Source: Actinomycetota bacterium (GTDB lineage Bacteria > Actinomycetota > Actinomycetes > Nanopelagicales > Nanopelagicaceae). Taken from it: 11,487 nt of DNA. Under the pieces are notes generated by a model that saw only the letters and a program-made list of their open reading frames with translations, was not told the DNA's origin and made no database searches. Positions 1 to 5,988 of this stretch are shown piece after piece (the first letter of the stretch is position 1; every line of letters starts with the position of its first letter). The position numbers were made by a program, and so were the translations under genes. The DNA is taken from assembly GCA_005787645.1 (NCBI GenBank), contig SYAM01000085.1:1-11487 (forward strand). Reading direction: 5' to 3'.

Positions 1-1050
1 CGGGCGAAGGTCGAAAACTTGGCTCACAGCGTTCTGAATCTTCTCCACGCCAACACTCTCGGTTCCGAAGGTCTCCACAAATAATCCCACTGGTTGGGCC
101 TTGCCGATTGCGTACGCAACTTGCACTTCACATCGTTTCGCTAATCCAGCAGCAACGATGTTTTTGGCCACCCAACGCATTGCGTAAGCGGCAGAACGAT
201 CGACCTTTGAAGGGTCTTTCCCGCTGAAAGCACCGCCACCATGACGAGCCATCCCACCATAAGAGTCAACAATGATTTTACGTCCAGTCAGTCCAGCATC
301 ACCCATAGGTCCACCAAGTACAAATCTTCCCGTGGGATTGATTAAAACTCGCATACCTTTCGTATCAAGATCGTACCTACTCAACACAGGGTCGATCACA
401 TTTTTACGAAGGTCATTGGGCAGCGTGGAGTCCAAATCAACTTCGGGATCGTGCTGAGTTGATATCACCAAGGTATCAAGACGAGTAGCCAGATTGCCTT
501 TATATTCGACTGTCACTTGAGTCTTTGCATCAGGGCGAAGGTATGTCAATGTTCCGCTCTTACGCACCTTTGCGAGTTCGTGCGAGAGAGCATGGGCAAT
601 AGCGATAGGAAGCGGCATCAATTCAGGAGTCTCGTCAGATGCATAACCGAACATCAACCCTTGATCACCAGCGCCCTGGCGATCCAACGGATCACTCGAT
701 TCTTCCGTTCGTTCCTCAAGCGCAGTATCTACTCCTTGCGCAATATCAGGCGATTGTTTGCCAAGTGAGAGGCTGATGCCACATGAGTTGCCATCGAAAC
801 CGCGCTCGCTGCTGTCGTATCCAATATCGAGAATCACCGATCGAATCAGTGACATCAAATCTGGATTGGCAGAGGTGGTCACCTCGCCAGCGACGTGAAC
901 CTGTCCTGTAGTCAATAATGTCTCTACTGCTACTCGGCTTTTGGGGTCAATACGTAGGAATTCATCCAAGATGGAATCTGATATTTGATCCGCCATCTTA
1001 TCTGGATGGCCCTCTGTCACCGATTCAGAGGTAAAGAGGCGATTTGGCAC
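1..1050 (-). CDS. metK: S-adenosylmethionine synthetase, 3' end cut by window edge
   Basis: This gene makes S-adenosylmethionine from methionine and ATP in the cytoplasm. The visible 350 codons are open to the left edge; the family is usually about 400 residues, so roughly the last 50 are missing. Seen directly: GHPDK at residues 14-18, whose His, Asp and Lys match the catalytic N-terminal motif; GAGDQG at 126-131; and the glycine-rich loop GGGAFSGKD at 271-279 followed by PSKVDRS. The start is a GTG at 1050-1048. A TAG lies in frame 12 bases upstream of it, so no earlier start is possible, and the homology begins at once (PNRLFTSESVTEGHPDK). Only 4 bases separate it from the coaBC stop. The upstream TAGGT, with its AGG about 8 bases from the GTG, is a weak ribosome binding site, so translation is probably coupled to coaBC. 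The assignment is secure. Confidence 0.97.
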   Translation of the reverse strand, partial: MPNRLFTSESVTEGHPDKMADQISDSILDEFLRIDPKSRVAVETLLTTGQVHVAGEVTTSANPDLMSLIRSVILDIGYDSSERGFDGNSCGISLSLGKQSPDIAQGVDTALEERTEESSDPLDRQGAGDQGLMFGYASDETPELMPLPIAIAHALSHELAKVRKSGTLTYLRPDAKTQVTVEYKGNLATRLDTLVISTQHDPEVDLDSTLPNDLRKNVIDPVLSRYDLDTKGMRVLINPTGRFVLGGPMGDAGLTGRKIIVDSYGGMARHGGGAFSGKDPSKVDRSAAYAMRWVAKNIVAAGLAKRCEVQVAYAIGKAQPVGLFVETFGTESVGVEKIQNAVSQVFDLRP

Positions 1051-1054
1051 TGGC

Positions 1055-2254
1055 TTAACCTAGCGCCTTGGAAAGAACATCCAGCAACTTGCCGCTTAGC
1101 GTGTCTTTTGGTTGATACTCGAAGGTCCAACTATCACCTGTCTTGGAAAGGAGAGTTCCTCCATTACTTTCAGAATTGAAGACTTTCTGAGAGAGGACAT
1201 CGTTGATAAAGAGGTAGTCGACTCCCTTGCGGATCAATTTTCCTCGTGCGCTCTCTAACTCCACTTCACTTTCAGCTGCAAAGGCGATGACTTTTCCTTG
1301 CCCTCCTCTACCGCGGTATTCCGCTGTGAAGGTTCCAATTAAATCTGGATTTTCCACTAGCTCTAATGAGAGGGCAGAGCCATCTCGCTTCAATTTTCGT
1401 TGACTCACCTCCGCTGGTCGATAATCTGCGACAGCAGCCGCCATGAACAAAGCATCGAACTCGGTGATGGATGAGAGCTCAGTGAACAGATCGTTAGCCG
1501 ATTGCACGTCGACTACGGCGATTCGATTATCTTGTGGAATGAGGCCTCTTTCAATATTGGCCGCAATGAGTGTGACATGAGCGCCCCTACTCGCCGCCTC
1601 CTTCGCTAAAGCGATACCTTGCTTACCAGAAGAAAGATTTCCGATGAATCGAACTGGATCTATCATTTCGCGGGTACCACCAGCTGTGACTACACATTTC
1701 TTTCCGATCAAATCGCTCTTGAGAAGACCAATCTCGTTGAGAAAATCAAGAATTTCGAAGGTCTCTGGAAATCGCCCAACTCCTATATCTCCATTATTCA
1801 ACGGACCTTCCGCGGGTTCCATCACGACAATTCCACGGGAGCGGAGCATCTCGACGTTCGCCTGCGTTGCTGGGTTACTCCACATTTGATGATGCATGGC
1901 AGGCACGAGCACTATTGGAGATTGCGCGGTGAGAACTGTTGCAGAGAGCAAGTCATCGCTTCGTCCCTGCGCTAGACGCGAGATGAAATCGGCGGTGGCG
2001 GGAGCAATGAGAATCATCTCTGCATCCCGTGCAAGCTCTACATGCGCGCCGCTGGCAACATCCTGCCAAAGTGAGGTCATTACTCGTTTGCCTGAGAGAG
2101 CCTCCCAGGTGGCAGCGCCAACGAAGTGCAATGAGTTCTCTGTAGGAACAACTGTGAGATCCAAGCCTCGATCCTGAAGTCGGCGAAAGAGTTCGCACGA
2201 TTTATAGGCAGCGATACCCGCAGTGACACCAAGGATTACTCTGCGGGGAAACAT
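1055..2254 (-). CDS. coaBC: Bifunctional phosphopantothenoylcysteine decarboxylase / phosphopantothenate-cysteine ligase
   Basis: The product performs two steps of coenzyme A synthesis: CTP-dependent joining of cysteine to 4'-phosphopantothenate (CoaB) and FMN-dependent decarboxylation of the product (CoaC). It has 399 residues, normal for the fusion. Residues about 1-180 are the flavoprotein CoaC domain, with the catalytic His71 in HVELARD and APATADF after it. The signature usually written PxMNxxMW reads PAMHHQMW at 118-125, and the later segment NNGDIGVGR lacks the Cys found in the E. coli enzyme. From memory, the mycobacterial protein shares both changes, so they look lineage-specific rather than damaging. 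Residues about 185-399 are CoaB: VTAGGTREMIDPVRFIGN with SSGKQG after it, MAAAVADYRP at 271-280, and a KLK motif ending at Lys289. The start ATG lies 17 bases after the rpoZ stop and has no visible Shine-Dalgarno sequence; the in-frame codon run upstream reaches a TGA with no other start. Confidence 0.97.
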   Translation of the reverse strand: MFPRRVILGVTAGIAAYKSCELFRRLQDRGLDLTVVPTENSLHFVGAATWEALSGKRVMTSLWQDVASGAHVELARDAEMILIAPATADFISRLAQGRSDDLLSATVLTAQSPIVLVPAMHHQMWSNPATQANVEMLRSRGIVVMEPAEGPLNNGDIGVGRFPETFEILDFLNEIGLLKSDLIGKKCVVTAGGTREMIDPVRFIGNLSSGKQGIALAKEAASRGAHVTLIAANIERGLIPQDNRIAVVDVQSANDLFTELSSITEFDALFMAAAVADYRPAEVSQRKLKRDGSALSLELVENPDLIGTFTAEYRGRGGQGKVIAFAAESEVELESARGKLIRKGVDYLFINDVLSQKVFNSESNGGTLLSKTGDSWTFEYQPKDTLSGKLLDVLSKALG

Positions 2255-2271
2255 GATGAACGCAGCGACGC

Positions 2272-2559
2272 TTACGCGCTCTCATGAGGTGCTGATGCGC
2301 CGCCCTCGCTACCTTCAAGCGATTCAAGTGTGAGCAGACCTCCGTTGATTTCGCGGAGTGCGATGGAAAGAGGCTTCTCGTGGACGTGGGTCTCGACCAA
2401 TGGTCCGACATACTCCAAGAGCCCCTCGCTGAGCTGCGAGTAATAGGCGTTGATTTGGCGTGCACGTTTAGCAGAGAAGAGGACGAGGCTGTACTTGGAG
2501 CCGCTCTTCGCCAAGAGGTCGTCGATAGGCGGATTGGTGATGCCGTCGCTCTGAATCAT
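2272..2559 (-). CDS. rpoZ: RNA polymerase omega subunit
   Basis: This small subunit (95 residues from the chosen start) binds the beta' subunit and helps RNA polymerase assemble. The core is strongly conserved and of the actinobacterial type: GITNPPIDDLL near the N terminus, then SKYSLVLFSAKRARQINAYY, then a segment containing EYVGPLVE and EKPLSIALREI. The tail after GGLLTLESLEG is short, acidic and low in complexity. Two starts are possible, a GTG at 2565 and an ATG at 2559. I chose the ATG because GAAGGG at 2568-2573 sits 8 bases from it but only about 2 bases from the GTG. The gene lies 24 bases after gmk and 17 bases before coaBC. The gmk-rpoZ pairing is widespread in bacteria. No spoT/rel gene follows it here, unlike in E. 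coli. Confidence 0.96.
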   Translation of the reverse strand: MIQSDGITNPPIDDLLAKSGSKYSLVLFSAKRARQINAYYSQLSEGLLEYVGPLVETHVHEKPLSIALREINGGLLTLESLEGSEGGASAPHESA

Positions 2560-2567
2560 GGTCACTG

Positions 2568-2573
2568 CCCTTC
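2568..2573 (-). promoter_or_regulatory. Ribosome binding site of rpoZ (decides start)
   Basis: The minus strand reads GAAGGG here. It is 8 bases from the ATG at 2559 and about 2 bases from the alternative GTG at 2565, which favours the ATG as the rpoZ start. Confidence 0.6.
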
Positions 2574-2583
2574 GGTGAGCGCC

Positions 2584-3141
2584 TTAGCGCACGGTAGAGG
2601 CCAAGGTTATCAGCCTGGCCGCTACCTCTTCGACCGAGGTATTGACCAGGATCTCGTCGAACCAATGGCTAGCAGCCATCTCCTCATGTGCCAATTCCAG
2701 TCGCTGCGCTGCCCGTTCTGGGGAGTCTGTTCCCCTGGCCATCAGGCGCCGCTCCAACTCCGAAATCGATGGTGGCGCAAGAAAGACCAAGTAGGCCCGA
2801 GCACCATTCGATGGGTTATCGCGGATCTGACGCGCCCCGGATATCTCTATCTCGAGAAGGACCGATCTGCTTTCCGCTATTTTATTAAATACTGGTGCCT
2901 TGGGAGTTCCGTAATAATTTCCCGCAAAGTGGGCCCATTCCAGGAACTCCTCGTTGGTAATCATCTTTTTGAACGTTTCTTCGCTATGAAAGAAATAATC
3001 AACACCATCAACTTCACCTGGTCGCGGCGGTCGGGTTGTAGCCGAGACGCTGACCCATATCTCATCACTAGTTCGACGAATGAAGTCAGAGACGGTTGAC
3101 TTGCCGACTCCGCCAGGACCTGAGAGAACTATGAGCTCCAC
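2584..3141 (-). CDS. gmk: Guanylate kinase
   Basis: The enzyme phosphorylates GMP (and dGMP) to GDP with ATP, in the cytoplasm. From the chosen GTG start it has 185 residues, close to the usual 185-210. Seen: the P-loop GPGGVGKST at 8-16, with Gly where many relatives have Ser; the GMP-binding stretch VSATTRPPRPGE followed by GVDYFF; the lid-region motif EWAHFAGNYYGTP at about 68-80; EIEISGARQI at about 97-106; and NTSVEEVA near the C terminus. The frame stays open to a TTG at 3195, with another GTG at 3177, but those starts would overlap the mihF 3' end and none has a well-spaced ribosome site. The GTG at 3141 is 4 bases after the mihF stop and places the P-loop where the family has it. The start is less sure than the identity. 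Confidence 0.95.
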   Translation of the reverse strand: MELIVLSGPGGVGKSTVSDFIRRTSDEIWVSVSATTRPPRPGEVDGVDYFFHSEETFKKMITNEEFLEWAHFAGNYYGTPKAPVFNKIAESRSVLLEIEISGARQIRDNPSNGARAYLVFLAPPSISELERRLMARGTDSPERAAQRLELAHEEMAASHWFDEILVNTSVEEVAARLITLASTVR

Positions 3142-3145
3142 GCCC

Positions 3146-3463
3146 TTAGCGTAGTTGGAACTCTGCCAATAACTCACGAGTCTGATGAATGCCAAGTCCC
3201 CTAATTCTGCGACTTCCCGCGATGCCGATCTTCTCCATCACAGCTGCGGCCCGAACTTTGCCCACTCCTGGAAGGGATTCGATGAGCGCGCTAACTTTCA
3301 TCTTGCCCACGACCTCGTCACTCTTACCAAGACCGATGACTTCCTTGAGAGTTCTCGCTCCAGATTTTAAATCAGCCTTTATCTCAGCACGAATCTTGCG
3401 AGCGCGCGCTGCAGCCTCAAGCGCAGCGGCCCTTTCACTAGCACTTAATGGCGGTAAAGGCAT
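3146..3463 (-). CDS. mihF: Actinobacterial integration host factor (mIHF), nucleoid DNA-binding protein
   Basis: This is a 105-residue basic protein of the mIHF/sIHF family, which binds DNA without strong sequence preference and shapes the chromosome and DNA supercoiling. It is unrelated in fold to E. coli IHF. Seen: an N terminus MPLPPLSASERAAALE typical of the family; a helical, Ala- and Arg-rich stretch to about residue 35; SDEVVGKMKVSALIESLPG at about 48-66; a helix-hairpin-helix-like segment LPGVGKVRAAAVMEKIGI at 64-81; and the basic RRIRGLG at 85-91. The family is characteristic of Actinomycetota, which supports the taxonomic placement. An in-frame TGA two codons upstream fixes the ATG at 3463 as the first possible start. 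Its GAGG is only 1 base from the ATG, too close for a normal ribosome site. The gene follows the largest gap in the window, so it may have its own promoter. Confidence 0.95.
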   Translation of the reverse strand: MPLPPLSASERAAALEAAARARKIRAEIKADLKSGARTLKEVIGLGKSDEVVGKMKVSALIESLPGVGKVRAAAVMEKIGIAGSRRIRGLGIHQTRELLAEFQLR

Positions 3464-3506
3464 ACCTCAACGGTAACGAATATTCATCTTCTAGGCACCT
3501 TCAAAT
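3464..3506 (-). promoter_or_regulatory. pyrF-mihF gap, possible weak promoter
   Basis: This is the only gap longer than about 25 bases. On the minus strand a TTGAAG at 3504-3499 is followed 16 bases later by TATTCG at 3482-3477. The first resembles a -35 box; the second is a poor -10 box, matching TATAAT at three or four positions. Transcription from it would begin only a few bases before the mihF ATG, giving a nearly leaderless mRNA. I see no hairpin with a T-run, so no intrinsic terminator. The promoter reading is speculative. Confidence 0.2.
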
Positions 3507-4199
3507 TTACTGAGAAATGGATTCAGATATTCGTTTCGCGTTGAGTGAAATCTCGCTCAGCGATTTTCCAGATGTGATAGGACGTCCGATGACAACATAA
3601 TCCGCTCCCCATTCCATAGCCTCTTTCGGTGTAGCCACGCGAGCTTGATCACCTCTTTGGCTGCCTTCTGGGCGTACGCCAGGGGTTATCAACGTTATAT
3701 CTGGCGGGAGGGTGGAGCGAAGAAATGAAACTTCGTGCGGAGAAGCAACAATCGCTCTAGCGCCAGCGTCGACTGCAAGTTTTGCCCACTTGATAACGAT
3801 TTCCCGAGAATTTCCTGAGATTCCTAATTTTCCGATTTCACTCTCCGAGAGTGAGGTCAGGAGCGTGACTGCAGTGATAGCCGCACTCGGAAGAGCTTTT
3901 GCGGCAGCATCAATCATCGATGGTCCACCAGATGCGTGAACGGTGAGGAAGTCAGGTTCCAGTGATGCAACAGCGCGCACAGCACCTGACACTGTATTCG
4001 GAATATCGTGGAGCTTGAGATCGAGGAAGAGTTTTTGGCCAGGAGCTTTGCTTCGAATTTTCGCAACACCTGTGCTTCCATGCGCTAAGTAGAATTCAAG
4101 GCCCAGTTTTACAACAGCAATATGCTCTCTCGTAACCTCTACCCATTGACCGGCCATCTCTAGATCTGTTGTATCTACTGCAAGGGCAATCCCACTCAT
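3507..4199 (-). CDS. pyrF: Orotidine 5'-phosphate decarboxylase, type 1
   Basis: This is the last step of UMP synthesis: decarboxylation of OMP, in a cofactor-free TIM barrel that works as a dimer. The 230-residue length and motifs fit the type 1 (E. coli/Bacillus-like) subfamily. Seen: LAVDT with Asp9; VVKLG with Lys31; the catalytic array Asp60-x-Lys62-x-x-Asp65 inside LDLKLHDIPNTV; TPGVRPEG at 172-179; and the phosphate-binding GRPIT with Arg206. The ATG overlaps the pyrD TGA by 4 bases (ATGA). An AGGAG at 4206-4210 is 6 bases from it, one of the best ribosome sites in the window. To my knowledge Mycobacterium and Streptomyces carry the longer type 2 enzyme, so the subtype is notable here. 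Identity is secure. Confidence 0.97.
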   Translation of the reverse strand: MSGIALAVDTTDLEMAGQWVEVTREHIAVVKLGLEFYLAHGSTGVAKIRSKAPGQKLFLDLKLHDIPNTVSGAVRAVASLEPDFLTVHASGGPSMIDAAAKALPSAAITAVTLLTSLSESEIGKLGISGNSREIVIKWAKLAVDAGARAIVASPHEVSFLRSTLPPDITLITPGVRPEGSQRGDQARVATPKEAMEWGADYVVIGRPITSGKSLSEISLNAKRISESISQ

Positions 4200-5137
4200 G
4201 ATTGGCTCCTGTGTGCATAGCCCACCGCATCAGAGAATCTAGTGAATCCTCGCGAATTCAATAGTTCTTCGAGTTCTTGCTTGATACGAATAGGTGCAGA
4301 TGGGTCATGAAAAGTTGCTGTTCCGATTGAGATCGCACTCGCACCAGCAAGCACCAACTCGAAAGCATCATTTCCGGTGAGAACTCCGCCCATTCCAACA
4401 ATCGGGACTTTAGGCATCGCTTGATGCACTTGGAAGATTGCGCGGACTGCAACTGGTCGAATTGCAGGACCTGAGAGTCCACCTGTCTTATTTGCTAGAT
4501 GGGGACGCATCGTTTCAGTGTTAATTACCATTCCTAGGAGGGTGTTGATCATCGCCAATCCATCAGCACCTGCGGAAATTACCTCCTCTGCGATTGAAAC
4601 GATATCTGTGACGTCAGGAGAGAGCTTGGCTATAATCGGAAGTGAATTCCCAACGCTACGTTTCACCGCCTCGATAACTTCGCGCGCTGATGTTCTATCG
4701 CATGCGAAAACCAAGCCGCGATTCTCTACATTCGGACAGGAGATATTCACTTCTAGAGCGCTGACACCCGGAGCATTACGAACTTTTCTCGATAGGGCAG
4801 CGAACTCTTCGACGCTCTCTCCTGCAATCGATACGATTGTGCGCGCTCCATGTTCGACCAACCATGGCAGATCTTCTCTCAAGAAATTGTCGATACCCGG
4901 TCCTTGGAGACCGATAGCGTTGAGCATTCCGCTGGGTGTTTCAGCCATACGCGGTGTCGCTCTTCCGGAGCGTGGGTGGTTCATCACAGATTTGGTTACG
5001 ACAGCCCCAATATCACCCAGTGGAAAGAATGCGGAGAGCTCCTTTCCATTTGCCGCGCAACCACTTGCCGTAAGAATTGGATTTGGAAAAAGCGCCGTAC
5101 CTAATTGGGTTGTGAAATCTAATGATGATGTACTCAT
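4196..5137 (-). CDS. pyrD: Dihydroorotate dehydrogenase catalytic subunit, class 1B (NAD-linked)
   Basis: The FMN-containing subunit oxidises dihydroorotate to orotate in the cytosol and passes electrons to PyrK. The product has 313 residues, usual for class 1. Seen: TASGCAANGKE near residue 23; VTKS with Lys49; NAIGLQGPG at 73-81; NISCPN at 131-136, whose Cys134 is the class 1 catalytic base (class 2 enzymes have Ser); KLSPDV at 171-176; INTLLG at 197-202; GGLSGPAIRP; and the FMN phosphate loop GMGG at 248-251. There is no N-terminal membrane helix, unlike quinone-linked class 2 enzymes. The frame stays open to 5185, but the ATG at 5137 is preferred. It overlaps the pyrK stop as ATGA, has GGAG 7 bases upstream, and starts where homology starts. 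The pyrK neighbour supports class 1B. Confidence 0.96.
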   Translation of the reverse strand: MSTSSLDFTTQLGTALFPNPILTASGCAANGKELSAFFPLGDIGAVVTKSVMNHPRSGRATPRMAETPSGMLNAIGLQGPGIDNFLREDLPWLVEHGARTIVSIAGESVEEFAALSRKVRNAPGVSALEVNISCPNVENRGLVFACDRTSAREVIEAVKRSVGNSLPIIAKLSPDVTDIVSIAEEVISAGADGLAMINTLLGMVINTETMRPHLANKTGGLSGPAIRPVAVRAIFQVHQAMPKVPIVGMGGVLTGNDAFELVLAGASAISIGTATFHDPSAPIRIKQELEELLNSRGFTRFSDAVGYAHRSQS

Positions 5138-5988
5138 TTTGGAGCTCCATAGGTTCCCGGCGGGATAGTTCCGATGCCATCCCACTGGACCGCTGCTCCA
5201 TCAAAGATTGGTCCTTCAACACATGAGCGCAACATTTTTATGACGCCCTCTTTATCGCGTACCGGTAGTACACAGGTCATACATAGGCCGATCCCACACG
5301 CCATCGATTCTTCAACCGCACATTGCACAGTGACTCCGGCTGCAGTCCCTATTACTGAAAGCGCCTTGAGCATTCCCATTGGTCCACATGCATAAACAAT
5401 GTCGATGTTAGTCAATGCATTATCAAATAGATCCGTTACTCGACCCTTACTACCCAGAGTGCCGTCCTCCGTAGCAATTACAAGGGAGTGAACCGAGCGT
5501 TTCCCCTCTACGGGAGCAAAAACTCGTTCAGCAGAACTAGCTCCAACTGCCATCTCCACTCGCGAATTCTTTTGACGCAAGAGTTCTGCTAACGGAAAGA
5601 GCGGCGCCGAACCGTATCCACCGCCGACCAATAGTGCTCGTACTGGATCCTTCGGTATCTTAAAGGCATTCCCTAGTGGACCTATTACATTCAAACGTTC
5701 ATGAGCAACGCGCTGCGCGATCCAGGTGCTGCCATCACCATGAGGTGCCACGATTATTTCGATTGTGCCACCAAATGGTCCTCGGCTCGTCGCCTGATAA
5801 ATAGCAAATGAGCGGCGCAAAAGCATTGACGTTCTGCTATCGCCCACACTTATCGCGACGAAATTACCCGGTCTGGCAACCTCTGCAATACCTGGTGCGG
5901 CAAGGGTGAGATGGTGATACGCCCCCACCTTGCGATTGGAGATAATTTCACACTCTGCTTGCACTGGACCAGAAGTTTTTTCGTTCAT
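5134..5988 (-). CDS. pyrK: Dihydroorotate dehydrogenase electron transfer subunit
   Basis: This FAD and [2Fe-2S] subunit carries electrons from PyrD to NAD+ in the class 1B heterotetramer. It has 284 residues from the chosen ATG. Seen: an N-terminal ferredoxin-reductase-like barrel with the FAD motif RRSFAIY at 58-64, where relatives usually read RRPISI; a nucleotide-binding GGGYGSAP at 122-129; YACGPMGML at about 199-207; and the cluster ligands Cys231, Cys236, Cys239 and Cys256, spaced C-x4-C-x2-C-x16-C in the PyrK pattern. A GTG at 5997 is in frame, but AGGAG at 5997-6001 overlaps that codon and sits 8 bases from the ATG at 5988. That ATG also overlaps the carB stop as ATGA, so the ATG is preferred. 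The gene is followed by pyrD with another 4-base overlap, which suits equal production of the two subunits. Confidence 0.95.
   Translation of the reverse strand: MNEKTSGPVQAECEIISNRKVGAYHHLTLAAPGIAEVARPGNFVAISVGDSRTSMLLRRSFAIYQATSRGPFGGTIEIIVAPHGDGSTWIAQRVAHERLNVIGPLGNAFKIPKDPVRALLVGGGYGSAPLFPLAELLRQKNSRVEMAVGASSAERVFAPVEGKRSVHSLVIATEDGTLGSKGRVTDLFDNALTNIDIVYACGPMGMLKALSVIGTAAGVTVQCAVEESMACGIGLCMTCVLPVRDKEGVIKMLRSCVEGPIFDGAAVQWDGIGTIPPGTYGAPK
5145..5148 (-). promoter_or_regulatory. Ribosome binding site of pyrD (decides start)
   Basis: The minus strand has GGAG here, 7 bases before the ATG at 5137 and inside the 3' end of pyrK. It supports that ATG over the further upstream in-frame start at 5185. 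Confidence 0.6.

Noticed and set aside
2380..3099. A 239-codon open frame on the plus strand over gmk and rpoZ.
   Set aside because: It lies antisense to two well-conserved genes in the opposite codon register, shows no recognisable domain, and is a shadow of their codon bias.
3141..3195. An upstream TTG or GTG start for gmk overlapping mihF.
   Set aside because: It would add up to 18 residues unlike the family and has no properly spaced ribosome site. The GTG at 3141 fits better, though this is not proven.
3464..3506. A terminator between pyrF and mihF.
   Set aside because: No stable hairpin followed by a T-run is visible on the minus strand.
4518..5168. A 216-codon plus-strand frame over pyrD.
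   Set aside because: It is fully antisense to a conserved enzyme and is low-complexity Ser/Ala/Ile-rich, as antisense shadows usually are.
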